Made by a program: the position numbers and the translations under genes. DNA of 64,000 nt from Aliarcobacter cryaerophilus (GTDB lineage: Bacteria; Campylobacterota; Campylobacteria; Campylobacterales; Arcobacteraceae), in the NCBI RefSeq assembly GCF_014352935.1, contig NZ_CP060694.1, forward strand, positions 1,922,001 to 1,986,000, given 5' to 3'. Positions 53,237 to 61,171 of this stretch are shown here, piece after piece. How positions within the stretch are numbered: the first letter of the stretch is position 1; every line of letters begins with the position of its first letter. The notes under the pieces are model-generated. The model saw only the letters and a list, made by a program, of their open reading frames with translations. It did not search any database and had not been told where the DNA came from.

Positions 53237-53784
53237 TTGTAAGTGCTGGAAATCAAGAAACTTTTACGTTTGCTAAATCAATAGGTGTTGGATTAGTTTC
53301 TAGTGCAATAAATCTAACAAAAATTTGTCTATTTAATAGACCAGAGTTTATTTTATTTATTGGAAGTGCTGGAAGTTATGGAAATCATAAAATATTTGAT
53401 ATTGTTGAATCAAAAAACTCTTCAAATATTGAGATGAGTTTTTTAGAAAATTTTTCATATACTCCAATAGATAATGCAGTTAGAATAGATACAAATTTAA
53501 CAAAAAGTGAAGTAGTTGTAAATAGCTCAAACTATATAAGCACAAATCAAACTTTATCAAAAGAGTTTTTACAATACAATGTCGAATTAGAAAATATGGA
53601 GTTTTTTTCTGTATTAAGTGTTGCAAAAGAGTTTGAAATACCAGCTTTTGGTATTTTTATTGTTACAAACTATACAAATGAAGATGCACACAATGATTTT
53701 TTAAAAAATCATAAAATTGCAATGGAAAAACTAACACAATATTTAATAGAAAAAAATATAATTAAAATAAAAGCAGAAGAGTAA
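53233..53784 (+). CDS. purine-nucleoside phosphorylase-like protein
   Basis: 183-aa protein related to the PNP/UDP phosphorylase and MTA/SAH nucleosidase fold but shorter than those (about 230 aa). Segments supporting this are [12 protein letters not shown], the nucleoside-site [15 protein letters not shown] and a C-terminal [10 protein letters not shown]. The usual phosphate-binding N-terminal GMG loop is not evident. It starts at GTG 53233, coupled to the SIMPL gene, and shares a base with the rlmN start. Substrate unknown. Confidence 0.7.
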   Translation: MIVSAGNQETFTFAKSIGVGLVSSAINLTKICLFNRPEFILFIGSAGSYGNHKIFDIVESKNSSNIEMSFLENFSYTPIDNAVRIDTNLTKSEVVVNSSNYISTNQTLSKEFLQYNVELENMEFFSVLSVAKEFEIPAFGIFIVTNYTNEDAHNDFLKNHKIAMEKLTQYLIEKNIIKIKAEE

Positions 53785-54866
53785 TGACAAAAGAGATATT
53801 ATCATCTATATATGATTACACATTAGATGAGTTAAAAGAGAGATTAAAACCATCATTTAGAGCAAAACAAGTTTATAATTGGCTTTATAAAAAGTATGCA
53901 AACTCTTATGATGATATGAAAAATCTTCCAAAAGAGTTAATAGAGGATTTAAAAACAAACTATCCAATTGATATACTAAAAGTTGTAAAAAAAGAGCAAA
54001 GTCGTGATGGAAGTATAAAATATCTTTTTAAATTAAGAGATAACCACACTATTGAAGCTGTTTTACTTTTGATGAAAGATAAAAAAATTGATGAAGATGG
54101 ACAAATTGTAAGAAGTGAAAAATATACAGTTTGTATCTCTAGTCAAGTTGGATGTAAAGTTGGATGTAGTTTTTGTTTAACGGCACGTGGTGGATTTGTA
54201 AGAAATCTTACAATTGGTGAGTATATAGCTCAAATTGTTCATATAAAAAGAGATAATGAAATAGCTGAAAACAAGGCTTTAAATATTGTTTATATGGGAA
54301 TGGGTGAACCTCTTGATAATTTTGACAATTTTGTAAAAGCAGTTGAGATTTTCTCAGAACTTGATGGTTTAGCAATAAGTAGAAGAAGACAAACGGTTTC
54401 AACTTCAGGAATTGCAAGTAAGATTAAAAAACTAGGTGAAAAAGATTTACAAATTCAACTTGCCATTTCACTTCATGCTGTTGATGATGAGTTAAGAAGT
54501 GAGCTTATTCCTATGAATAAAGCATATAATATTGCATCAATTATTGAAGCTGTTAAAGAGTTTCCAGTAGATACAAGAAAAAAAGTTATGTTTGAATATT
54601 TGGTTATAAAAGATAAAAATGATAGTTTAGATGCAGCAAAAAAACTTGTAAAACTTCTAACTGGTTTACAAGCAAAAGTAAATCTAATATATTTTAATCC
54701 ATATCCTGGAACAACTTATCAAAGACCTCTTGAAACTGATATGATGAGATTTAAAGATTTTTTAAATTCAAAAGGTGTAATTTGTACAATTAGAGAGTCA
54801 AAAGGTTTAGACATAAGTGCAGCTTGTGGACAGTTAAAAGAGAAGGAGTTAAATGGGAATTCTTGA
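53784..54866 (+). CDS. rlmN: 23S rRNA (adenine-2503-C2)/tRNA methyltransferase RlmN
   Basis: Radical SAM enzyme that methylates C2 of A2503 in 23S rRNA and of A37 in some tRNAs. The 360-aa protein has the CX3CX2C cluster motif CKVGCSFC near residue 125, MGMGEPLDN, and a C-terminal AACGQLK with the catalytic cysteine. A second conserved Cys ([15 protein letters not shown]) is seen. It starts with a TAATG overlap with the preceding gene and overlaps the tiny membrane gene by 14 nt. Confidence 0.95.
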   Translation: MTKEILSSIYDYTLDELKERLKPSFRAKQVYNWLYKKYANSYDDMKNLPKELIEDLKTNYPIDILKVVKKEQSRDGSIKYLFKLRDNHTIEAVLLLMKDKKIDEDGQIVRSEKYTVCISSQVGCKVGCSFCLTARGGFVRNLTIGEYIAQIVHIKRDNEIAENKALNIVYMGMGEPLDNFDNFVKAVEIFSELDGLAISRRRQTVSTSGIASKIKKLGEKDLQIQLAISLHAVDDELRSELIPMNKAYNIASIIEAVKEFPVDTRKKVMFEYLVIKDKNDSLDAAKKLVKLLTGLQAKVNLIYFNPYPGTTYQRPLETDMMRFKDFLNSKGVICTIRESKGLDISAACGQLKEKELNGNS

Positions 54867-54972
54867 AATAGCTTTAATTATTTTTATAATAGTTGTAGTG
54901 CTTTCTAGTGCTATTGGATTTTATATTCATAATAAAGATGATAAAAAAAATGATAAATTTGAGGAGAATTAA
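54853..54972 (+). CDS. 39-aa single-pass membrane protein
   Basis: A short gene from ATG 54853 with the strong site AAGGAG 5 nt upstream. The 39-aa product has one membrane helix (residues 4-24, [20 protein letters not shown]) and a short charged C-terminal tail ([14 protein letters not shown]). It overlaps the end of rlmN by 14 nt and ends one base before the gltX start codon, which uses the GAGGAG in its last codons. It is probably translated and may serve to couple gltX to rlmN. Function unknown. Confidence 0.65.
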   Translation: MGILEIALIIFIIVVVLSSAIGFYIHNKDDKKNDKFEEN

Positions 54973-54973
54973 T

Positions 54974-56383
54974 ATGACAGTTACAAGATTTGCACCAAGC
55001 CCTACGGGATATTTACATATTGGTGGATTAAGAACAGCTCTTTATAGCTATTTATGGGCAAGAAAAAATGGTGGAGTTTTTAGACTTAGAATTGAAGATA
55101 CTGATTTAGAAAGAAATAGTCAAGAGGCTTTAAATGCAATTATTGAAGCTTTTAACTGGGTTGGTTTATCTTATGATGGAGAGGTTGAATATCAATCAAA
55201 AAGAACTGAAATATATAAAAAATATATAAATCAACTACTTGAAAGTGGAAATGCTTATAAATGTTATATGAGTAAAGAAGAACTTGATAGCTTAAGAGCA
55301 AAACAAGAAGCTGCAAAACAAACTCCAAGATATGATGAGACATGGAGACCTGAAGATGGAAAAGTTTTACCTACAATTCCAGAAGGAATTGAGCCAGTTA
55401 TTAGAATCAAAGCTCCAAAAACAGGAGAGATTAGATTTCTTGATGGTGTGAAAGGTGATATGAAATTTGATGCATCTTTTGTTGATGACTTTGTAATTGC
55501 AAGATCAAATGGAATGCCTACATATAACTTTGTTGTAACTATTGATGATATGTTAATGGAAATGACAGATGTAATTAGAGGCGATGATCACTTATCAAAT
55601 ACTCCAAAACAGATTGTTATTTATAATACTTTAGGTGTAAAGCATCCAAACTTTTATCATGTACCTATGATAAATAATCCAGAAGGTAAAAAACTATCAA
55701 AAAGAGATGGTGCAATGGATGTTATGGATTATAAGAGACTTGGATATTTACCAGAAGCTTTATTAAACTTTTTAGTAAGACTTGGTTGGTCAAATAAAGA
55801 TCAAGAGATATTTAGTATGAAAGAGATGCTAGAACTATTTGATCCAAAAAATATAAATAAATCAGCATCTGCATATAATGGTGAAAAACTTTTATGGTTA
55901 AATAGTGAGTATATAAAAACTGTTTCAAATGATAGATTAATAGAGGAGTTGAAATTTTTTGATTTAGATTTAACTAATTACTCTAAAAAAGAGGAGATTT
56001 TAAACCTTGCAAAACAAAGAGCAAATACACTATTAGAATTAAAAAAATCTATACTTGATATAAAAAACAGTCCTAATGAGTATGAAGAAGCTGGGGTTAA
56101 AAAATTTGTAAAAGATGATACAAATTCAATTTTAAAAGAGTATTTAGAGCTTTTAGAAGAGAATAAAAATAGTTTTGTATCTCCTAGTGAACTTGAAAAT
56201 ATTACAAAACCATTTATAGAAACAAAAGGCTTAAAATTTCCACAACTGTTCCAACCTATAAGAATTGCATTAACTGGTGGAACACAAGCACCATCAGTTT
56301 ACGATATACTTTTTATCTTAGATTTCGCTGAAAGTAAGATAAGAATTTCAAAAGCTTTGGAAAAAAATTTTAAAAACTCTTGA
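54974..56383 (+). CDS. gltX: glutamyl-tRNA synthetase
   Basis: Charges tRNA(Glu), and in this lineage often tRNA(Gln), with glutamate. The 469-aa class I synthetase has PSPTGYLHIGG (HIGH-type motif, H15), the KMSKS equivalent KKLSKRDG near residue 238, and the anticodon-binding helical C-terminus. I chose the ATG at 54974 with GAGGAG upstream; an upstream ATG at 54908 would lie inside the small membrane gene. Campylobacterota often have two GltX proteins; which one this is cannot be settled here. Confidence 0.94.
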   Translation: MTVTRFAPSPTGYLHIGGLRTALYSYLWARKNGGVFRLRIEDTDLERNSQEALNAIIEAFNWVGLSYDGEVEYQSKRTEIYKKYINQLLESGNAYKCYMSKEELDSLRAKQEAAKQTPRYDETWRPEDGKVLPTIPEGIEPVIRIKAPKTGEIRFLDGVKGDMKFDASFVDDFVIARSNGMPTYNFVVTIDDMLMEMTDVIRGDDHLSNTPKQIVIYNTLGVKHPNFYHVPMINNPEGKKLSKRDGAMDVMDYKRLGYLPEALLNFLVRLGWSNKDQEIFSMKEMLELFDPKNINKSASAYNGEKLLWLNSEYIKTVSNDRLIEELKFFDLDLTNYSKKEEILNLAKQRANTLLELKKSILDIKNSPNEYEEAGVKKFVKDDTNSILKEYLELLEENKNSFVSPSELENITKPFIETKGLKFPQLFQPIRIALTGGTQAPSVYDILFILDFAESKIRISKALEKNFKNS

Positions 56384-56435
56384 TTTAAGAAAAATATTAA
56401 GGCATAATGTCTAACTTTTTCAAAGGATAAGAATT

Positions 56436-56717
56436 ATGAACATTTACGTTGGGAATTTATCGTACAAAATGAACGATAATGATTTAGAAGCAGTTTTTGC
56501 TAAATTTGGTGCAGTTAAGAGCGCAAAAATAATTATGGACAAAGAAACAGGAAGATCTAAAGGTTTTGCTTTTGTTGAAATGGAAGAAGCTAGTGCAGGA
56601 AATGCTGCTATTGAAGCTTTAAATGGTAAAGAGACTGATGGTAGAACTTTAAGAGTAAACGAAGCTAAACCAAAAGAAGATAGACCAAGAGATAGCAGAC
56701 CAAGAAGAAATTTCTAA
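56436..56717 (+). CDS. RRM-type RNA-binding protein
   Basis: 93-aa protein with one RNA recognition motif. RNP2 is IYVGNL (residues 3-8) and RNP1 is KGFAFVEM (43-50). A short Arg/Asp/Pro-rich tail (KEDRPRDSRPRRNF) follows. Small RRM proteins of this kind occur in cyanobacteria and Campylobacterota and are often cold-induced. A clear terminator lies 7 nt after its stop. Confidence 0.92.
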   Translation: MNIYVGNLSYKMNDNDLEAVFAKFGAVKSAKIIMDKETGRSKGFAFVEMEEASAGNAAIEALNGKETDGRTLRVNEAKPKEDRPRDSRPRRNF

Positions 56718-56724
56718 GACTGCA

Positions 56725-56749
56725 AAGGGGTTTAAAAACCCCTTTTTTT
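56725..56749 (+). terminator. rho-independent terminator after RRM gene
   Basis: AAGGGGTT/AACCCCTT stem with a TAAA loop, followed by T7. It ends just before the response regulator start at 56758. Confidence 0.9.
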
Positions 56750-56757
56750 ATGCCAAA

Positions 56758-57414
56758 ATGAAAATTCTACTTCTAGAAGATGATTTAATCTTAAATGAAA
56801 TTCTTGAAGAACACTTAATAAAACAAAAACATCAAATTACTACAACTTTTTCTTCAAATGAAGCTATAAAAGAGCTATATTCAGAGACTTTTGATTTACT
56901 TCTATTAGATGTAAATGTGCCAGATTTAAATGGCTTTGAACTATTAAAAGAGCTAAGAGATAATAATATTTTAACTCCAACAATATTTATAACATCTCTA
57001 AATATGGTCGAAGATATGCAAAAAGGGTTTGATAGTGGATGTGATGACTATATTAAAAAACCTTTTGAGTTAAAAGAGCTTGATATTAGAATAAATAATA
57101 TAAAAAGGCTTTTTAATATAGATATAAAAATTATAAAAATAGATGAAAATAGTTATTTAGATTTACAAAACTTGGAGATAAATTTAAATAAAAAAAGTTT
57201 TATCATCTCAAAAAAAGAGTCTGAAATTCTTGCATATTTATTAAATAATCCAAAAAAAACTATCAGTATTGAAGAGATTATAAATAATATTTGGTCATAT
57301 GAAGATAGTGTAGAAAGCTCTACAATTAGAACTTATATAAAAAACCTGCGAAAAATATTAGGTGAAGATAAAATATTAAATATAAGAGGAGTTGGATATA
57401 GATTTAACTTCTAG
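56758..57414 (+). CDS. OmpR-family response regulator (second system)
   Basis: 218-aa regulator. Receiver with E7-D8-D9 acidic pocket, phosphoacceptor D51 (LLLDVNVP), FITS and the lysine in IKKPF. A C-terminal winged helix (about 125-218) ends NIRGVGYRFNF. The gene begins 8 nt after the terminator, so its own promoter must overlap the RRM gene end, or read-through is used. Its kinase follows directly. The repeat at 58553 before the efflux operon is a likely binding site; a role in metal response is inferred from the neighbours. Confidence 0.92.
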   Translation: MKILLLEDDLILNEILEEHLIKQKHQITTTFSSNEAIKELYSETFDLLLLDVNVPDLNGFELLKELRDNNILTPTIFITSLNMVEDMQKGFDSGCDDYIKKPFELKELDIRINNIKRLFNIDIKIIKIDENSYLDLQNLEINLNKKSFIISKKESEILAYLLNNPKKTISIEEIINNIWSYEDSVESSTIRTYIKNLRKILGEDKILNIRGVGYRFNF

Positions 57415-58543
57415 TGAAAAAAAAAGTTTTTTTAGCTTTTTAGCTCTTTATTTAGGATCATCTTTTATATTAATGTTAATTGCTCTATTTTTCTATTATC
57501 AAAATGAGAAAACACTTTATTTGGATTTAGTAAAATCAAATATGCAAAATATAGTATCTAAAGTTTCAAATGAAATAATAATATCTCATATGTTGGATGT
57601 CGAATTTGATAAAAATATATATTTGAATAATCAAGATTATAAAATCTCTTTTTATGATAAAGATAAAAATTTATTATTTGGAAATTTAGACGAAAAGTTA
57701 AATTTTGAACAAAATTTTTATAATGATGAAGAAAAATTAATTATTGTTGATAGTTCAACTGTAGGACATTTAGGAATTTGGTATATAGCTTTAAAAGACA
57801 ATAGCTTAAAAGAGAAAATATCAAATTTAAAATTAAATATTTTTCTTATTTTTTTAATATTTTATACAATTATTGCTATTCTTAGCTGGTCTTTAGCAAA
57901 ACTATTTCTAAAACCAATAAAAAATGAGAGAGAAAGATTAAATAACTTTATAAAGGATACTACTCATGAGTTAAATACTCCAATAAGTGCAATAATTATG
58001 TCTTGTGAAGATGATAATTTAACTAAAAAACAACTAGATAGAATAAAATTTAGTGCAAAAAGAGTTAGTGAGATTTATAAAGATTTGACGTATATATTTT
58101 TAGGAAATATTGAAAAAAAAAGTTTAGATAAAATAGATTTATCAAAAGTTATTAAAGAAGAGATAATAAATTTTGAGCCAATGATTGCTAGAAAAAGATT
58201 AAAAATAAACCTTAATATAGAAGAGTTCTTTTATGAAATAAATAAAGATGATTTTATAAGACTTTTTAATAATCTATTCTCAAATGCTATAAAATATAAT
58301 AAAACTGAAGGAAATATAGATATTATCTTGCAAAATAGCGAGTTAATAATAAAAGATAGTGGTATTGGAATATCAAAAGATAAAATAAAAGATATTTTCA
58401 ACAGATATTATAGAGCAACAAATCAAAGTGGAGGCTTTGGTTTAGGACTAAATATTGTAAATATGATTTGTAAAACTTACAATATCAAAATAGATGTTCA
58501 ATCTTCTGAAAATGTAGGCTCAACTTTTACTTTAAAACTCTAA
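57392..58543 (+). CDS. sensor histidine kinase (second system), unusual start
   Basis: 383-aa kinase. Two membrane helices (about residues 17-36 and 149-170) enclose a sensor part of about 110 residues; the phosphoacceptor is H192 in DTTHELNTPIS. ATPase boxes NNLFSNAIKYN, DSGIGIS and GGFGLGLNIV are present. The start is uncertain. The in-frame TTG (57392) has GAGGAG directly adjacent with no spacer, while a GTG at 57414 overlapping the regulator stop lies in the wrong frame by one base because of an A9 tract (see findings). Confidence 0.88.
   Translation: MDIDLTSSEKKSFFSFLALYLGSSFILMLIALFFYYQNEKTLYLDLVKSNMQNIVSKVSNEIIISHMLDVEFDKNIYLNNQDYKISFYDKDKNLLFGNLDEKLNFEQNFYNDEEKLIIVDSSTVGHLGIWYIALKDNSLKEKISNLKLNIFLIFLIFYTIIAILSWSLAKLFLKPIKNERERLNNFIKDTTHELNTPISAIIMSCEDDNLTKKQLDRIKFSAKRVSEIYKDLTYIFLGNIEKKSLDKIDLSKVIKEEIINFEPMIARKRLKINLNIEEFFYEINKDDFIRLFNNLFSNAIKYNKTEGNIDIILQNSELIIKDSGIGISKDKIKDIFNRYYRATNQSGGFGLGLNIVNMICKTYNIKIDVQSSENVGSTFTLKL
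57417..57425 (+). repeat. A9 homopolymer at kinase start
   Basis: Nine A residues directly after a GTG (57414-57416). With ten A residues, the GTG would open the kinase frame as MKKKSFFSF. Such tracts can vary in length or cause polymerase slippage. Confidence 0.6.
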
Positions 58544-58552
58544 AATATAAAT

Positions 58553-58589
58553 CTACACACAAACTACACAAAGCTTTTGGTAAATTTTC
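58553..58589 (+). promoter_or_regulatory. direct repeat and extended -10, efflux operon promoter
   Basis: CTACACA (58553-58559), CAAA, CTACACA (58564-58570), an 11-bp period. Eight nt later TGGTAAATT (58578-58586) fits an extended -10. The site lies between the second kinase and the first gene of the efflux operon and is a candidate target of the regulator at 56758. Confidence 0.6.
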
Positions 58590-58610
58590 ATAAATCAAAA
58601 TAAAGGATTA

Positions 58611-59000
58611 ATGAAAATGAAAAAAGTATTAAAAGCTTTTGTAGTTATGCTTCTAATGGCTACTATTTTAAATGCAAGCTCATTAAAAGAGAGTTTAAAT
58701 GTTGATGGATACAATCTTGAACTTACAAGCAAAAGAGATTTAAGTGCAGGAAGTAATGAGTTTTTTGTGAAAATCACAAAAGATGGAAAAGAAGTAAATG
58801 ATGCAAAAATAAAAGCTAAATTTTTTATGCCAGAGATGCCAGGAATGCCATATATGGAGCATGAAGGTGAAGGAAAATTTGAAAATGGCATTTATAGTTT
58901 TGTAATTAATTTCTGCATGGATGGAACTTGGCAATATAATATCAGATTTAAAACAGCTGATGATAAAGTTCACTCTGTAAAAAGTAGCGTGAGCTTCTAA
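58611..59000 (+). CDS. FixH/YtkA-like periplasmic protein
   Basis: 129-aa protein with a signal peptide (MKMKKVLKAFVVMLLMATI). The mature part is a beta-sandwich of the FixH/YtkA type, with a methionine-rich loop MPEMPGMPYMEH (residues 65-77) followed by FCMDGTWQYNIRFKT. Family members are often encoded with heavy-metal or copper systems and the Met-rich loop could bind metal. It starts the operon, 1 nt before the TolC-like gene. AAGGATTA precedes the first ATG. Confidence 0.75.
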   Translation: MKMKKVLKAFVVMLLMATILNASSLKESLNVDGYNLELTSKRDLSAGSNEFFVKITKDGKEVNDAKIKAKFFMPEMPGMPYMEHEGEGKFENGIYSFVINFCMDGTWQYNIRFKTADDKVHSVKSSVSF

Positions 59001-59001
59001 A

Positions 59002-60192
59002 ATGAAAAAAGTAGTTTTTACTTCACTAATTTTTGCTAGTTATTTATTTGGAACTTCGATTGAAAATATAGTACAAAAGAGTTTACAAAATAATTTTGAT
59101 ATTAAAAGCCTTGAAAACTCTATTGAAATTGCTAATTTCCAAATAAAACAGGCTAAAAATTGGGAAAATCCAATGATAAGCTTTAAAGCAAATGATATTA
59201 TGTTGAATAAAAACTATTTAAATAATCAAAAAGAGTATGGAATTGAGTTATCTCAAGCCATACCTATTGGTAAAAAACTTGAACTTGAAGAGAGTATTGC
59301 AAAAAAAGATAAATTATTGCAAGAACAAACTTTACAGGATATAAAGCTAGAATTTGAATCAAAAATTTATCTATATTCATACACTATTTTAATTTTAGAA
59401 AATAGATTAAAACTACTAAATGAATATCAAAAGAATTTAAACCGTCTAGAAGAGCTTTATACAAAACTATATTCATATGATAAAGTATCTTTAAATGAGA
59501 TATTAAATACACAAATTTCAAAATATGATTTACAAATGAAAATAAATGAACTTCAAACAACAAAAGATAATTTATATCTAAGTTTAGAGCAAATAAGTTA
59601 TGAGAAGATTGATAAAATTGATGATAACTTAGTACTAAAAGATATAAACAGACAACAAATTGAAGAACAATTAATATTTCATCCAAAGATACAAACACTT
59701 CAAACAACAAGCCAAAAATATAAAGATACTGCACAACTTGAAGATGCAAAAAAATTTTCAAGTATAACTTTAGCTTTAGAATATATGCAAAATAAAGAGC
59801 AAGATTATGCAAATATTACAATGTCTATGCCTCTACCAATTTATAATACAGAAAATATTAATAAATTAAAAGCAAATTTAAATACAAATGAAACTAATAA
59901 TAAACTAGATAGTCAAATTCATAATTTAAGATTACAAACGAAAATATATCTAAATAATTTAGAGCAATATAAAACAAATTATAAAATCCTTCAAGAAAAG
60001 ATTGTACCTATAAAACAAAAAATACAAAAGGTTTTAGAAGAGTTTGTAGGATTTGATAAAGAGAGTTTAAAAGAGAATCTAAATAGTTTAAATGAATTGA
60101 TTGATTATGAGATGAAAGCAAGTGAACAACTTGAAAAATATTTTGAAAACTACAGTGAACTTATATATTACTCAAATAAAGGTGTAAAATGA
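59002..60192 (+). CDS. TolC-family outer-membrane efflux protein
   Basis: 396-aa outer-membrane factor of an RND pump. It has a signal peptide (MKKVVFTSLIFASYLFG) and long alternating helical and strand segments, with NSIEIANFQIKQAKNWENPMISFKAND typical of the CusC/CzcC type. It is somewhat shorter than the usual 420-460 aa. It lies one nucleotide after the FixH-like gene and overlaps the adaptor gene by 4 nt. Confidence 0.85.
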   Translation: MKKVVFTSLIFASYLFGTSIENIVQKSLQNNFDIKSLENSIEIANFQIKQAKNWENPMISFKANDIMLNKNYLNNQKEYGIELSQAIPIGKKLELEESIAKKDKLLQEQTLQDIKLEFESKIYLYSYTILILENRLKLLNEYQKNLNRLEELYTKLYSYDKVSLNEILNTQISKYDLQMKINELQTTKDNLYLSLEQISYEKIDKIDDNLVLKDINRQQIEEQLIFHPKIQTLQTTSQKYKDTAQLEDAKKFSSITLALEYMQNKEQDYANITMSMPLPIYNTENINKLKANLNTNETNNKLDSQIHNLRLQTKIYLNNLEQYKTNYKILQEKIVPIKQKIQKVLEEFVGFDKESLKENLNSLNELIDYEMKASEQLEKYFENYSELIYYSNKGVK

Positions 60193-61169
60193 AAAAAATA
60201 TTCTTATCGCTAATACTTATAGCTATAAATCTTAGTTCAAATCCAATAGATGCTAAACAACTTTTTAATATTGAAAAAGTAAAAGTAAAGAAAGAGAGTT
60301 ATAAAGAATCAAAAGAGTTTTATGGGATTACAAAATTAAATGAGAGTAAAACTATTGATATTGTTAGTAGATTTGATGGATATATTACAAATTTAAATGC
60401 AAATAAAAATTATATGAATATTAAAAAAGGTGAAAGTTTATATACTATTTACTCAAGTGATATTGCATCAATAAAAGCTGAGATTGAAATAGCAAAAGAT
60501 TTAAATAAAAATTTATATGATAAAGCAAATAGTAAATTAGAAAATTTTGATATAAAAAATTCAAAGTTTATAAACAATGAAATAGTTATAAACTCCCCTA
60601 TCTCTGGAATAATCACACAAAAAAATATAAATAATAAAAGTTATGTTGAAAAAGGAAAAACTCTATTTCAGATTTCATCATTGGAAGATATTTGGTTTGT
60701 AGCTTCTATATATCAAGAAGATTTGAGTTTTATAAAACCAAATATGAATTCAATAATTAAACTTGATGGAGTAGAAAATCCAATTTTAGCAAAAGTTGAT
60801 TTTATATACCCAGTTTTTAATGAAGAGAAAAAAACAGTAGATATAAGATTTGTTATAGAAAATTCACAAAATAAAATTTTGCCTTCAATGTTTGGAAAAG
60901 TAAAAATAGAAAAAGAGAGTAAGGAAATTTTAGTTTTACCAAAAACTGCAGTTATAAAAAAATCAGAAAATTATTATGTATTTATTCCAAAAGAAAATGG
61001 ACAATTTACTCCTAAAAAAATTGAAGCAAAAAGATTAAGTGGTGATAGATATGAGATTTTAACTGGATTAAATATTGATGATGAGGTTATAAACAACTCT
61101 TTATTCTTATATGATGCTGATGCTATGACAAATAGACTTTATGATGAAACTTCCAATGAGGAGTGGTAA
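60189..61169 (+). CDS. RND efflux periplasmic adaptor (CusB/CzcB type)
   Basis: 326-aa membrane-fusion protein. It has a signal peptide (MKKIFLSLILIAINLSS), a lipoyl-like half motif (IVSRFDGYITNLNANKNYM), a hairpin helix, NSPISGIITQKNINNKSYVEKGKTLF, and a C-terminal beta-barrel (LPKTAVIKKSENYYVFIPKE). The N-terminal methionines that bind Cu/Ag in E. coli CusB are not seen. It overlaps the TolC-like gene by 4 nt and is 2 nt from the pump gene. Confidence 0.87.
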   Translation: MKKIFLSLILIAINLSSNPIDAKQLFNIEKVKVKKESYKESKEFYGITKLNESKTIDIVSRFDGYITNLNANKNYMNIKKGESLYTIYSSDIASIKAEIEIAKDLNKNLYDKANSKLENFDIKNSKFINNEIVINSPISGIITQKNINNKSYVEKGKTLFQISSLEDIWFVASIYQEDLSFIKPNMNSIIKLDGVENPILAKVDFIYPVFNEEKKTVDIRFVIENSQNKILPSMFGKVKIEKESKEILVLPKTAVIKKSENYYVFIPKENGQFTPKKIEAKRLSGDRYEILTGLNIDDEVINNSLFLYDADAMTNRLYDETSNEEW

Positions 61170-61171
61170 AA

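Noticed and set aside
59384-59812. 142-aa reverse frame inside the TolC-like gene
   Set aside because: Antisense shadow of a helical coding region, without promoter, ribosome site or recognisable fold.
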